A model generated the notes under the pieces. The model made no database searches. It was given only the letters and a program-made list of their open reading frames with translations, and was not told the DNA's origin. DNA of 64,000 nt from positions 1 to 64,000 of the forward strand of contig CBDDEE010000028.1 in NCBI GenBank assembly GCA_965226855.1, in the 5' to 3' direction. The stretch is from JAUXJB01 sp965226855. Lineage in GTDB: Bacteria > Myxococcota_A > UBA9160 > SZUA-336. Position 1 is the stretch's first letter; each line of letters starts with the position of its first letter. Positions 32,787 through 43,174 of this stretch are shown piece by piece. The translations under genes were made by a program, and so were the position numbers.

Positions 32787-33269
32787 ATGAGAAGCAGGTG
32801 GGTCGTCTCAGGTGTCCTGGCTCTATGCCTGGGCTGCCCGGCGGAGCCTCTCGCGACGAGCGAGCCGGCTCCCGACTTCGACCTCGAACGGCTCTTCGGC
32901 GGCCGGGTGTCGCTGCGAGAGCTGCAGGGCAGGACCGTGCTGATCGACTTCTGGGCCACCTGGTGTCCCCCGTGTGTGCGTGAGGTTCCGGAGTTGAACG
33001 CCTTCTACGCTGCCCACGGTGAGAACGGAGTGGAGGTGCTTGCCATCTCCATCGACACGGAGCCGCGCGAGTTCGTGGAGAACTGGGTCACCGAGAAAGG
33101 CGTGCTCTACCCCGTGGCCGCTGGAGATCTCGACCTGGCCCTGGCCTACGGTGCCGAGCAGTTCCCCTACCATGTCCTCATCTCCGCCGATGGCCGCATC
33201 CTCGAACGCCTCCCCCCGGGCTTCCACGATCGACAAGAGCTAGCCGAACTCCTCGCCCGCCACGGCTAA
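32787..33269 (+). CDS. TlpA-like thiol-disulfide oxidoreductase, lipoprotein
   Basis: About 160 residues. An N-terminal lipoprotein signal, MRSRWVVSGVLALCLGC, has a lipobox-like LCLGC. Then come PAPDFDLERLFGGRVSLREL and the thioredoxin core TVLIDFWATWCPPCVREVPE with active-site CPPC. The thioredoxin cis-Pro lies in QFPYHVLIS. It probably acts in the periplasm, tethered to a membrane, reducing or resetting disulfides, for example in cytochrome c maturation. I choose ATG 32787, which has GGAGAGA upstream; ATG 32772 is also in frame. A partial hairpin repeat follows directly after the stop. Confidence 0.9.
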   Translation: MRSRWVVSGVLALCLGCPAEPLATSEPAPDFDLERLFGGRVSLRELQGRTVLIDFWATWCPPCVREVPELNAFYAAHGENGVEVLAISIDTEPREFVENWVTEKGVLYPVAAGDLDLALAYGAEQFPYHVLISADGRILERLPPGFHDRQELAELLARHG

Positions 33270-33274
33270 GAGGT

Positions 33275-33309
33275 CTTGCGGGACCCGGCGCGCGAGCGGT
33301 CGCGCTCAG
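33275..33309. repeat. Dispersed two-hairpin element, copy E (hairpin 1 only)
   Basis: Begins CTTGCGGGACCCGGCGCGCG right after the tlpA stop and contains GGCGCGCGA-GCGG-TCGCGC. Hairpin 2 is missing and the match ends at about 33309 in CTCAGG. It lies between the tlpA and Crp-like genes, on the 5' side of the latter. Confidence 0.75.
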
Positions 33310-33345
33310 GGTCCCAAAGGCAGACGGACTCAAGGAGAATTGCGT

Positions 33346-33996
33346 GTGCGTCGATTGGGGCACGGGGATAGCGCGCCACGCATGGATCAACGAGACATCG
33401 AGCGCTGGTACGCCAGTGGCGAGTGCATCGTAGAACCGGGTGATCCCGGCGACACCCTCTTTGTCGTACGCACGGGCATCGTTCGGGTCTACCCCACGGA
33501 GGACGATGCGCCTCGCCTGGTCTCTCAGGGCGGAATGTTCGGCGAGGCCGCTGTCATCCTGGGCAAGCCGTATCCCTTTCGCGCTGAGGCGGAGGGCGAC
33601 GTCTCCCTCTTGTCCATCCGGCTGCCACTCTTGAACGAGCTCTGCCGCGAGAGCCAGGAGTTCTCATTCCGCCTGCTTCGGCATCTGGCGCAGCAGCTCG
33701 GGCAGACGCAGGTTGCCGCCGTGCCCGCCGCGCGGCGCAGCAAGCGCCGCAGCGCGAAGACCGGCCCCCGGAACGCCCGCAAGCTGTTCGTGCGAGCTAT
33801 CCTGGACGCTCGCGTCTCCGGCGAGACTCCCAGCGCGGTCAAGGGCAAGCTCGCCGACCTGGCCGAGCAGGCTGGGGTCTCGATGCGGGACGCCTACGTG
33901 TGCCTGCAGGCCCTTCTCGACGATCGGCTGATCCGGCTCGTCGATGACCAGCTGGCCGTTCTCGAGGTCGAGGAGCTCGAAAAACTCGACGCTTGA
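33346..33996 (+). CDS. Crp/Fnr-like cyclic-nucleotide-binding regulator
   Basis: 216 residues. The cNMP-binding beta-roll covers about residues 15-115: GECIVEPGDPGDTLFVVRTG, then GGMFGEAAVILGKPYPFRAE, a phosphate-binding-cassette-like region with G-E-A and R. The C-terminal part (about 140-216) looks winged-helix-like, with GKLADLAEQAGVSMRDAYVC as a possible recognition helix followed by LLDDRLIRLVDDQLAVLEVE. The DNA-binding domain is therefore plausible but not classic Crp. GTG 33346 is chosen because AAGGAG lies 8 bases upstream. It is followed 30 bp later by lptD. Confidence 0.85.
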   Translation: MRRLGHGDSAPRMDQRDIERWYASGECIVEPGDPGDTLFVVRTGIVRVYPTEDDAPRLVSQGGMFGEAAVILGKPYPFRAEAEGDVSLLSIRLPLLNELCRESQEFSFRLLRHLAQQLGQTQVAAVPAARRSKRRSAKTGPRNARKLFVRAILDARVSGETPSAVKGKLADLAEQAGVSMRDAYVCLQALLDDRLIRLVDDQLAVLEVEELEKLDA

Positions 33997-34026
33997 ACCG
34001 GAGCGACTGTCGGGCTAAGAAGGGCA

Positions 34027-36579
34027 GTGGTGCGCCATATCCGCCCCGCTGCCACCGTGCTCGTCCTCTGTGGCCTCCTGCTGCCAGGAGCTGCGGCCGG
34101 CCAGGTCGCCGATGGTGGCCCGCGCCCAGGCTACGTACTCACCGCCGACGAGGTGGAGTTCGACGACACTCGGGACCTTTACGAGGCGACTGGCAACGTC
34201 CGCATCGTCCAGGATGACGGACAGGTTCTGAGCGCCGATTGGGTGACCTTCAGCGCTCCGACCGGAGTGGGCGTCGCCACCGGGAACGTGCGCCTGGAGG
34301 ATGGGGGGCAGGTCATCGAGGGGGAGTACCTGGCGGTGAACCTGAACTCCGGGGTCTCCCTGGCGGGCGAGGCGACGCTCGACAGCAGCGATCCGGGGCT
34401 GCTCGCGGAGGGCCGCTCGATCCAGCGCACGGCTCCGAATCGCTACCGCATCGAGCGCGGCACGCTCACGTCTTGCCGCTGTCCGCCGAAGGCTGGTGGA
34501 GAGTCGGCGCCGCCTTGGGAGGTCGACGTGAGCGAGGTGAGTGTCGAGATCGGCGGGTACGGCGTTGCGAAGAACATGTGGTTCAAGACGCTGGGTCTGC
34601 CGGTGGTGTACCTGCCCTGGGTGATCTTCCCCGCCAAGACGGAGCGTCAAACCGGCTTTCTGCTTCCCTCGTACAGCACGTCGACACGGGACGGTGTCGA
34701 GGTCGAACTGCCGTTCTTCTGGGCGGCTGCCGAGAACCTCAACGTGCTGGCGCGACCGCGACTGATCGGGCGCAGAGGTATGAAGTACAGCGTGTCGTAC
34801 GAGTACCTGTTCGGGGAGTCTGGCTGGAGCGAGGGAGGAGCGGCAGTGCTCCCGAGCGACAACCTCGTCAGTCGCGACGACCCGGAGACGCGTTACAGCA
34901 ACAATCGCTGGTCTTTCTGGCTGCGTCACGAGCAGCCTTTGGCGCCGGGAATCCGGCTCGGCGCCTCGATCAAGAGGGTGAGCGACAACGACTACGTCGT
35001 CGACTTTCGTTACATGACTCTGGGCCTTCTCGAAGGGGAGGCCGCCGGCTTCCTCGATGACGACGCGGGCGCCCCTGGCCTGGGAGGAACCTCTGGCTCG
35101 CTCTCGCGGCAACGTGACGACGACTTGTCCCGCCACGCCCGCTTCCTCTGGTCTTCCGCTTGGTACAGCTACGCGCGCGACGCGCTCTACGCCGGCGTCG
35201 AGCTCTCGCTCGCCGACGACCTGCAGAGCCCGAACGATCTCGATCGGGATGACTATCTCCTGCAGCCGCTCCCCGAGGTGCGCATCGCCACGCTGCCGGG
35301 CAAGCTTGCTGGGACTCCGCTCCGCTTCGGCGTCGAGAGTCGCTACGACTACTTCTACCGCTTTGACCGGAGCCGACAGATCGACGGCATCCCGCCCGAG
35401 AGGGGGCTCTTCTTCGACACGGGCCAGGACGCCCTCTTCAACCCGCACGAGCCCGACAAGTTCGGCTTTTTCACAGGTCGGGACGACAACAGCAACGACG
35501 ACTTCCGCATTCCGGGAAGGACGGGCGACCAGTTCTCGCAGGGTGACCTGCGCTTCCAGGAAGGCGAGCCGCTGGCGGACTGGGGCCATCGCTTCGATGT
35601 GTACCCCCATGCCTATCTGCCTTTCCGTGCCGGCATCGTCGAGACGCTGAGCGAGATCGGCTACCGCGAGACGCTGTACTTCCCCGAGCGCGCCTCCTCC
35701 GAGCGCCGCGGACTGTGGACGGGCCGCTTCGAGGCACGCAGCCGTTTCTCGAAGGACCTGGACCTCGGCGGAGGCGTGAGGCACGTCGTGGAGCCGCGGC
35801 TCGGCTTCGCCTTCCTGTCGACGCCCGACCAGGACGGCGATCCGCTGTTCATTCCCGCCTCCAGCGTTCGTCTCCGGCGCCTGATCAACGGAGACCTGCG
35901 CGTGCTGACGCGGAACCCCAGCGACCGGGTCCCGGACGAGCGGTTTCTACTGGTTCAGGCAGTGAACCACCTCTACGCGTTGGGCCCTGGCGCGACGCGG
36001 GGCCCAGAGATCGCGAGGCTCAACATCGGCTCTGGCTACGATTTTCTCGAGGACGAGTGGACGCGGCTCTTCGCGGAGGGCCATTGGGTCATCCATCCGC
36101 GCCTGAATCTCGATTGGGATATCGGGTACGACCTCGCGGAGAGCGAGCTCGGCGATGCGGAGGTCGGCCTGTTCTGGCGCGGCGAAAGGAAGAACCACCT
36201 GGGGCTGCGCTACCGCTACCTGCGCGACGCCTCGGTCGGCTTCGAGAACTTCCAGTTCGACGACGACATCTACGGCCAGTTCGAGAGCGGTAACACCGTC
36301 AAGCAGCTCACTGTGGACGCCTCGCTCGCGCTGTCGAAACGCGTACGTCTGTTCGCCGAGGGTTACGTCACCCTACAGTCTGCCTCCAACGGCACGGGCG
36401 CGACCGGTCTGATCTTGACCTCGGGCTGCGGCTGCTGGGATCTGATTGCCGCCATCGAGCACCACACGCGTCCTAGAGAGACGCGTTTCGTACTCGTCCT
36501 GAATCTCCTAGGCCTCGGTCGGCGTGCTAGGGTCTTCGGTTACGATCTGGAGTCGGCCCGCGACAGCTCCTCGCCCTAG
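34027..36579 (+). CDS. lptD: LPS-assembly protein LptD
   Basis: Outer-membrane barrel that inserts lipopolysaccharide into the outer leaflet with LptE. 850 residues. The signal peptide is MVRHIRPAATVLVLCGLLLP-GAAAGQ. The OstA/LptA-like periplasmic domain covers about 35-180 (TADEVEFDDTRDLYEATGNV, then GNVRLEDGGQVIEGEYLAVN). It continues GTLTSCRCP and then NMWFKTLGLPVVYLPWVIFP, a conserved LptD stretch, and a long barrel. CRC near residue 150 is the expected N-terminal cysteine pair, and CGC near the C-terminus (SGCGCWD) is the partner pair for the interdomain disulfides. The protein thus keeps the four-Cys layout. The start is GTG 34027. Confidence 0.95.
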   Translation: MVRHIRPAATVLVLCGLLLPGAAAGQVADGGPRPGYVLTADEVEFDDTRDLYEATGNVRIVQDDGQVLSADWVTFSAPTGVGVATGNVRLEDGGQVIEGEYLAVNLNSGVSLAGEATLDSSDPGLLAEGRSIQRTAPNRYRIERGTLTSCRCPPKAGGESAPPWEVDVSEVSVEIGGYGVAKNMWFKTLGLPVVYLPWVIFPAKTERQTGFLLPSYSTSTRDGVEVELPFFWAAAENLNVLARPRLIGRRGMKYSVSYEYLFGESGWSEGGAAVLPSDNLVSRDDPETRYSNNRWSFWLRHEQPLAPGIRLGASIKRVSDNDYVVDFRYMTLGLLEGEAAGFLDDDAGAPGLGGTSGSLSRQRDDDLSRHARFLWSSAWYSYARDALYAGVELSLADDLQSPNDLDRDDYLLQPLPEVRIATLPGKLAGTPLRFGVESRYDYFYRFDRSRQIDGIPPERGLFFDTGQDALFNPHEPDKFGFFTGRDDNSNDDFRIPGRTGDQFSQGDLRFQEGEPLADWGHRFDVYPHAYLPFRAGIVETLSEIGYRETLYFPERASSERRGLWTGRFEARSRFSKDLDLGGGVRHVVEPRLGFAFLSTPDQDGDPLFIPASSVRLRRLINGDLRVLTRNPSDRVPDERFLLVQAVNHLYALGPGATRGPEIARLNIGSGYDFLEDEWTRLFAEGHWVIHPRLNLDWDIGYDLAESELGDAEVGLFWRGERKNHLGLRYRYLRDASVGFENFQFDDDIYGQFESGNTVKQLTVDASLALSKRVRLFAEGYVTLQSASNGTGATGLILTSGCGCWDLIAAIEHHTRPRETRFVLVLNLLGLGRRARVFGYDLESARDSSSP

Positions 36580-36630
36580 TTGACGTCCGGCGGTTCATGT
36601 GGGAAATTCCGCCGCCATGAGGTCAGTTCC

Positions 36631-38129
36631 ATGGTTCGGCCCGATCTTGCTTCCTTTCGGGCGCTCGCTGCTCGAGGGCCCATCGTCCCCCTGGTACGCG
36701 AGGTTCTAGCCGACCTCGACACGCCGCTCGCGACGTTTCTGAAAGTCGATGACGGCGAGACGACGTTTCTGTTCGAGTCCGCCGAGGGCGAGGAGCACTG
36801 GGGCCGCTTCAGCTTCATCGGGCTCGGTGCGCGCGCGACGCTGATCGCGCGCAACGGACGCGTCGAGATCACGCGGGATGGCGAAAGGGAGACCGTCGAG
36901 CTCCCTCGGGACCACTCGGTCGATCCGCTCAACCGCCTGCGCACGCTCATCGCGGAGCTGCGGCCGGTGGAGGTGCCGGGGCTGCCGCGCTTTGCGGGCG
37001 GTGCCGTTGGTTACCTGAGCTACGACTGGGTGCGCTACGTGGAGCGCTTGCCGGAGGAGAACCCCGACACGCTTGGCATTCCGGATTGCTTCTTCACCGT
37101 GCCACGGACCGTGCTCGTGCACGACCGGAAGCTCCAGCGACTCACGATCATTCACCCCGTCCGGGTCGAGGATCCGAAGCAGACCGATGCGGCCTACACG
37201 GAGGGGCTGGCCGAGCTCGAGGGCGTGCTAGAGCGCCTCGCGCAGCCGCTTCGTCCACCTGATGTGTCCGCCGGGGAGTCCTGCGGGGGCGGCACGGAGG
37301 TCCACTCAAACACCACGAGGGAGCGTTACTGCGAGCTGGTGAAGAGGGCAAAGGAGTACATCCAGGCCGGCGATGTCTTTCAGGTGGTACCGTCGCAGCG
37401 CCTCAGTGTCCCCCTGGAGACCGATCCCGTCTCCATCTATCGACAGCTGCGGGTGGTCAACCCGTCGCCGTACCTCTTCTTTCTGCGCTGCGGCGATCAC
37501 GTCGTTGTGGGATCGTCGCCGGAGATCCTGGTGCGCCTCGAAGACAGGAACATCGAGCTGCGCCCGATTGCCGGAACCCGGCCTCGTGGCGCCACGCTCG
37601 AGGAGGATCGCCGGCTAGAAGCCGAGCTGCTCTCGGACCCGAAGGAGCTGGCCGAACACCTGATGCTCGTCGACCTTGGCCGCAACGACATCGGGCGCGT
37701 GTCGGAGATCGGATCGGTGGAAGTGGACGAGTTTCAGGTGATCGAACGCTACTCGCACGTCATGCACATCGTCTCGAACGTGCGGGGCACCCTCCGGCCG
37801 GAGTGCGACGCCATTGATCTGCTCCGCGCCACCTTCCCGGCCGGTACGCTCACGGGAGCGCCCAAGATCCGTGCCATGGAGATCATCGAGGAGCTCGAGA
37901 CCGAACGGCGCGGCCTGTACGGTGGGAGTGTGGGATACATCGACTACCGCGGCAACATGGATATGTGTATCGCGATCCGGACCCTGCTGATCAAGGACGG
38001 CCATGTGTACGTCCAGGCGGGGGGCGGCGTCGTTGCGGACTCGGATCCGGAGCTCGAGTACGAGGAGTCCCTGTACAAGGCGAGGGGCCCGCTCCAGGCC
38101 GTCGAGCTGGCCGGTCGGAGTGAAGAGGC

Positions 38130-38133
<4 letters not shown>
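36631..38133 (+). CDS. trpE: Anthranilate synthase component I
   Basis: Makes anthranilate from chorismate with ammonia supplied by TrpG. About 500 residues, normal length. Motifs: FSFIGLGARATL near the N-terminus, GGAVGYLSYDWVRYVERLP, GDVFQVVPSQRLSVPL, and the chorismate site SSPEILVRLEDRNIELRPIA then GTRPRGAT, HLMLVDLGRNDIGRV and FPAGTLTGAPKIRAMEIIEE. The start is ATG 36631 (MVRPDLASFRALAARGPIVP). It heads the tightly packed trpE-G-D-C-FB-A cluster and overlaps trpG by 4 bp. No Trp-rich leader peptide is visible in the 51 bp between lptD and trpE. Confidence 0.97.
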
Positions 38134-38716
<583 letters not shown>

Positions 38717-38720
<4 letters not shown>

Positions 38721-39736
38721 TTCCGGACGTTCTCGAGCGGGTGGTCGACGGCGAGGTCTTGAAGCGCGATGAGGCGAACGAGCTCGTGCGCGCCATCATG
38801 CAGGGCGATGGCAATGAGCTGGAGATCGCGGGCCTGCTCGCAGCCATGCGCACGCGGGGCGAGAGTGTCGAAGAGCTGATCGGCGCGGCGGAGGCGATGC
38901 GCGAGCTCGCAGTAGAGCTCCCCGAGGCGGCCGACGACGCGATCGATACATGCGGCACCGGAGGAGACGGCTCGAACACCTTCAACATCTCGACGGTGTC
39001 GGCCCTGGTTGTGGCAGGTGCCGGCGTGCCCGTGGCAAAGCACGGCAACCGGGCGGCGAGCAGTCGCTGCGGAAGCGCCGAGGTACTCGAGGCGCTGGGC
39101 GTCGACCTGGATGCGCCTCCCGACCTGATGGCTCAGTCCGTCCAGGACGTTGGAATTGGCTTTCTGTTTGCGCGCGCCTGCCACCCGGCCATGGCGCGGG
39201 TGGCGCCGATCCGCTCTGGCCTCGGCATTCGGACCATCTTCAACCGACTGGGGCCGCTCACGAACCCGATGGGTGTGCGCAGACAGGTGGTCGGCGTGGC
39301 AGTGCAGGATCACATGGAGCCGATGCTGCGCGCCCTGATCGAGCTCGGCACGAGCCGTGCCTGGGTCGTGCATGGCGAGGACGGGCTGGACGAGATCTCA
39401 CTCTCCGCGCCGACTCGAGTCCTCAGCTACGAGGCGGGTCAGACCGGAGAGCGCAGGCTGCAACCTGACGAGCTCGTGCCGGCGGCGGACCCCGAGCAAC
39501 TGATAGGGGGAGACGCCGACGAGAACGCGCAGATTGCGCGCGCCGTCCTTGCGGGGGAACGCGGCCCGCGGCGCGACGTGGTGCTCTTGAACGCCGCGGC
39601 CGGGCTCTGCGTGGCCGAACGCGCCGCCAGCCTCGAGGACGGGGTCCAGCTCGCGGCGGAGACGATCGACTCCGGTAGGGCGGAGCGGCTGCTGGCGCGC
39701 TTCGTCGCGTTCACGCGCGGCGACGAGACGGCGTAG
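38717..39736 (+). CDS. trpD: Anthranilate phosphoribosyltransferase
   Basis: Transfers phosphoribose from PRPP to anthranilate. 339 residues. Motifs: DTCGTGGDGSNTFNISTVSA (PRPP loop), VAKHGNRAASSRCGSAEVLE, FARACHPAMARVAPIR and GIRTIFNRLGPLTNPM. The GTG start overlaps the trpG stop, and the stop shares a base with the trpC start. Confidence 0.97.
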
Positions 39737-40515
39737 TGAGCATCCTCGAGGAGATCCTCGCCGGCAAAAAAGAAGAGGCGAGCGCGCTGCGTCGAGGCGT
39801 AGGCGAGTCCGCGCTGTGCGAGCAGGCCTCCTCTGCGGATCCCGCGCGTGGCTTTGCCGCAGCGCTGCGTAGGGGCGCACGGCCCCGTGTGATCGCCGAG
39901 TTCAAGCGAGCCTCGCCCTCGCGTGGGGCCATTCGAACAGACGCCGATCCAGCTGCGATCGCGGCTGCCTACGAGCACGCTGGCGCTTCGGCGCTATCCG
40001 TGCTCACGGACGCCGATTTCTTCCAGGGCAGCCTTGCGGATCTGCGTGCAGCAAGGTCCGCCTGCACGCTTCCCGTGTTGCGCAAGGACTTCATGGTCGA
40101 CCCAATCCAGGTGCTGGAGGCGCGAGCCGCCGGGGCCGATGCCGTGCTATTGATCGTCGCAGCGGTCGACGATGCGCGGCTGCGCGAGCTCGCGGCCGCT
40201 GCCGTCGAGAGCGGTCTCGACGTTCTCGTCGAAGTCCATTCCCGCCCCGAGCTGGACCGCGCCCTCGAGCTCGACGCCGGGGTACTCGGCATCAACAATC
40301 GCGACCTCAAGACCTTCCACACCGACATTGCCGTCACGCGCTCCCTCTTGCCCCACACGGCCGGTCGCAGCGTCGTCAGCGAGAGCGGCCTCGACAGCGC
40401 CGAGACGTTACGTTGGCTGCAGGCCGAGGGGGTAGACGCGTTTCTGATCGGCGAGGCGCTGATGCGCGCGCCTGAGCCAGGCGAAGAGCTCGCCAGGCTG
40501 CGGGGGACGGGCTGA
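39736..40515 (+). CDS. trpC: Indole-3-glycerol phosphate synthase
   Basis: 259 residues, TIM barrel. Motifs: VIAEFKRASPSRGAIR (catalytic Lys, phosphate loop), LSVLTDADFFQGSLADLRAA, PVLRKDFMVDPIQVLEARAA (catalytic Lys), LEVHSRPELDRALE-like VLVEVHSRPELD, LGINNRDLKTF and SESGLDSAETLRWLQAEGVD. The GTG start overlaps the trpD stop by one base (TAGTG). It is a single-domain TrpC; TrpF is fused instead to TrpB downstream. Confidence 0.97.
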   Translation: MSILEEILAGKKEEASALRRGVGESALCEQASSADPARGFAAALRRGARPRVIAEFKRASPSRGAIRTDADPAAIAAAYEHAGASALSVLTDADFFQGSLADLRAARSACTLPVLRKDFMVDPIQVLEARAAGADAVLLIVAAVDDARLRELAAAAVESGLDVLVEVHSRPELDRALELDAGVLGINNRDLKTFHTDIAVTRSLLPHTAGRSVVSESGLDSAETLRWLQAEGVDAFLIGEALMRAPEPGEELARLRGTG

Positions 40516-42302
40516 TGCAGGTGAAGATCTGTGGCCTGACCTCCGTGGAGGACGCGCGCGTTGCGATCGAGGCGGGGGCCGATGCGATCGGACTGAACTT
40601 CGTCGAGGGGACGCCCCGCACGCTCGACTCGGAGCGCGCTCGGGAGATCAGCCGCGTAGCGAAAGGTCGCGTAGTGCGCGTGGGCGTCTTCCGGGATGCG
40701 ACGCCAGAGCGAGTCGCGGAGCTCGTCGAGAGTGTCGGCCTCGACGCGGTTCAGCTTCACGGACAGGAGTCCCCGGCCTACGTCGCGGAGCTTCCCTATC
40801 CCGTAATCGTGGCACTGCGGGGTGACGAGTCGCTCGAGGCAGAGGCAGCGCGCTATCCCACGGCCGATCTCCTCATCGATCACCCCGCGGGAGGAGGAAG
40901 CGGCAAGAGCTGGAACTTCGAGCTCGCCCGGCCGCTCGTTTCCCGCGGGCGACGCGTCTGGCTGGCGGGCGGCCTGTCCGCCGAGAACGTGGCCGCAGCG
41001 GTGCGAGCAGCCCCCCCCCATGGGGTGGACGCGTCGTCGTCGCTCGAGTCCGAGCCGGGGCGGAAGTCCGCAGAGCGGGTGCGCCGCTTCATCGAGGCGG
41101 CTCACGCGCCGCTCGAGGTGGGACGTCCGGACGCCCTCGGATACTTCGGCGCGTACGGAGGACGCTTCGTTCCGGAGACTCTCGTTCCCGCCGTGGAGCA
41201 GCTCAGTGAGGTCTACGAAGCGCTGTCGCAGGACCGGGGCTTCTGGGAGGAGCTGCGTCTGGAGCGACAGACTTACGCGGGTCGGCCGACCCCTCTTACC
41301 CTGGCCGAACGAACAAGCGAGGACCTGGGGTGTCGCGTCTACCTGAAGCGCGAGGAGCTCGCTCATACCGGCGCGCACAAGATCAACAACGCGATCGGGC
41401 AGGCTCTGATTGCTAGGCGCATGGGGAAGCAGCGCGTAATCGCGGAGACCGGCGCAGGGCAACACGGCGTTGCGAGCGCCACCGCCTGCGCGCGTTACGG
41501 CCTCGACTGCGAGGTCTACATGGGCGAGGAGGACATGCGACGCCAGGCCCTCAACGTCTTTCGCATGGAGCTGCTCGGCGCAAAGGTGCATCCAGTGGCC
41601 GCGGGCAGCCGCACGCTCAAGGATGCGATGAGCGAGGCCCTGCGGGATTGGGCAACGAACGTCCGGACCACGTACTACCTGATCGGCTCGACGGCCGGCC
41701 CTCACCCGTATCCCAGACTCGTCCGCGATCTCCAGGCGGTGATCGGAGAGGAGACGCGCGAGCAGATCCTGGCCGCGGAGGGTCGGCTTCCCGATCTGCT
41801 GATCGCGTGTCTCGGTGGCGGCAGCAACGCGCTCGGCCTCTTCCACCCGTTCTACGACGATCGCGAGGTGCGAATGGTGGGCGTCGAGGCCGGCGGCGAA
41901 GGCCTGACGCGGGGACGGCACGCCGCGCCGCTGGCTGCGGGCAGTCCGGGCGTTCTGCACGGGAGCCGTTCCTACGTTCTGCAGGATGACGCCGGGCAGA
42001 TCTTCCCGGCCCATTCGATCGCGGCCGGGCTGGACTACCCCGGTATCGGACCCGAGCACGCCTATTACAAGGACACGGGTCGCGCCGAGTACGTCTCGGC
42101 CACCGACGCCGAAGCTCTCGACGCGTTCGTCTACCTCGCGCGCATGGAAGGGATCATTCCCGCCTTCGAGCCCGCGCACGCCATCGCCGAGCTGCGAAAG
42201 CGAGCGCCGCAGCTGGCCGGCGCCCTCGTGGTGCTGAACCTGTCGGGGCGCGGCGACAAGGACGTGGCCGAAGCGCGCGAGCTGCTCGGAGAGAAGGCAT
42301 GA
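40515..42302 (+). CDS. trpFB: Phosphoribosylanthranilate isomerase-tryptophan synthase beta fusion
   Basis: 595 residues with two enzymes in one chain. Residues 1-196 are TrpF: VKICGLTSVEDARVAIEAGA with catalytic Cys6, LDAVQLHG, DLLIDHPAGGGSGKSWNFEL with catalytic Asp122, and a C-terminal DASSSLESEPGRKS. Residues 203-595 are TrpB: GYFGAYGGRFVPETL, the PLP lysine in HTGAHKINNAIGQ (Lys289), ETGAGQHGVASATACARYGL, and GGGSNALGLFHPF for the PLP phosphate. A short linker (AHAPLEVGRPDA) joins them. There is no stop or frame change at the junction, so the fusion is real in this sequence. Such fusions are known but uncommon; the usual partner for TrpF is TrpC. Confidence 0.97.
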   Translation: MQVKICGLTSVEDARVAIEAGADAIGLNFVEGTPRTLDSERAREISRVAKGRVVRVGVFRDATPERVAELVESVGLDAVQLHGQESPAYVAELPYPVIVALRGDESLEAEAARYPTADLLIDHPAGGGSGKSWNFELARPLVSRGRRVWLAGGLSAENVAAAVRAAPPHGVDASSSLESEPGRKSAERVRRFIEAAHAPLEVGRPDALGYFGAYGGRFVPETLVPAVEQLSEVYEALSQDRGFWEELRLERQTYAGRPTPLTLAERTSEDLGCRVYLKREELAHTGAHKINNAIGQALIARRMGKQRVIAETGAGQHGVASATACARYGLDCEVYMGEEDMRRQALNVFRMELLGAKVHPVAAGSRTLKDAMSEALRDWATNVRTTYYLIGSTAGPHPYPRLVRDLQAVIGEETREQILAAEGRLPDLLIACLGGGSNALGLFHPFYDDREVRMVGVEAGGEGLTRGRHAAPLAAGSPGVLHGSRSYVLQDDAGQIFPAHSIAAGLDYPGIGPEHAYYKDTGRAEYVSATDAEALDAFVYLARMEGIIPAFEPAHAIAELRKRAPQLAGALVVLNLSGRGDKDVAEARELLGEKA

Positions 42303-43093
42303 ACCGGATCGACCGCGTGCTTGCCGAGACCCGTGCCAAGGGCCGCGCGGCCTTGATTCCCTTCATCACGGCCGGAGACCCCGATCTCGCGACCACCGCC
42401 GACCTGATCCCCGAGCTGTTCGCAGCAGGGGCCGACATCATCGAGATCGGAGTTCCTCATAGCGATCCCATCGCCGAGGGCCCGACCATTCAGGCCGCCT
42501 CGTTTCGCTCGCTCGAGCAGAGGACGGACCTGGATCAGGTCCTGGAGCTCTGCAGCTCGGCGCGTGAGGTCACCGAAGCGCCGCTCATCCTGATGGGCTA
42601 CCTGAATAACGCGCTGGCGCGCGGCGAGGAGCGGCTGGCGCGGGACTGCGCCGCCGCGAAGGTCGACGGACTGATCGTGGCGGACGCGCCCTACGACGAG
42701 GCGCCGGCACTGCAGAGCGCCTGCGAGGCACACGGTGTGCACCGCATTCTCATGGTCGCTCCCACGAGTACGCCCGAGCGAGTCGTGCAGATCTCGGCGC
42801 GCAGCCGGGGCTTCGTCTACTGCGTGTCGACCACGGGAGTTACGGGAGCGCGCCGCGAGCTGCCGCGCGACCTGTCGCTGCTCGTGGGCCGCATCAAGCG
42901 GGTGACCGCGACTCCGGTCTGTGTCGGCTTCGGAATCTCCACGCCTGAGCACGCCGCCGCAGTGGGTCGTCTGGCCGACGGCGTGATCGTCGGGAGCGCC
43001 CTTGTGAGTCGCATCGGCGCGGCCAATAGCCGCTCGGATGCGGTCTCCGCGGCGAGGGAGTTCGTCTCTGGGCTGGCGGCGGCGCTGTGCTGA
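42299..43093 (+). CDS. trpA: Tryptophan synthase alpha chain
   Basis: 264 residues, TIM barrel. It cleaves indole-3-glycerol phosphate and channels indole to TrpB. Motifs: ALIPFITAGDPDLATTADLI, IIEIGVPHSDPIAEGPTIQA with the catalytic Glu and Asp pair, LILMGYLNNAL, VDGLIVADAPYDEA and VCVGFGISTPEHAAAVGRLA. Overlaps trpFB by 4 bp. It closes the trp cluster; about 50 bp later a new promoter-like sequence starts the pheA unit. Confidence 0.97.
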   Translation: MNRIDRVLAETRAKGRAALIPFITAGDPDLATTADLIPELFAAGADIIEIGVPHSDPIAEGPTIQAASFRSLEQRTDLDQVLELCSSAREVTEAPLILMGYLNNALARGEERLARDCAAAKVDGLIVADAPYDEAPALQSACEAHGVHRILMVAPTSTPERVVQISARSRGFVYCVSTTGVTGARRELPRDLSLLVGRIKRVTATPVCVGFGISTPEHAAAVGRLADGVIVGSALVSRIGAANSRSDAVSAAREFVSGLAAALC

Positions 43094-43142
43094 CGCGAGC
43101 TCCTAACGGTCTGTTTTTGCTAAAGAAACTCCAACCGATGTG

Positions 43143-43171
43143 TTGGCACGGGTGTACCCCTGGGGTATAGT
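43143..43171 (+). promoter_or_regulatory. Predicted sigma70-type promoter for pheA-hisC-tyrA
   Basis: TTGGCA (43143-43148), a 17-bp spacer, and TATAGT (43166-43171). Both hexamers are close to consensus with optimal spacing, in a GC-rich context where such matches are rare. It lies 50 bp after trpA and about 140 bp before the pheA ATG, leaving room for a leader transcript. Confidence 0.6.
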
Positions 43172-43174
43172 CGC

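Noticed and set aside
34015..35784. 589-residue minus-strand frame opposite lptD
   Set aside because: Antisense shadow; the plus strand has LptD motifs, signal peptide and Cys pairs.
39969..42179. 736-residue minus-strand frame opposite trpC and trpFB
   Set aside because: High-GC shadow with no recognizable family; the plus strand holds complete Trp enzymes.
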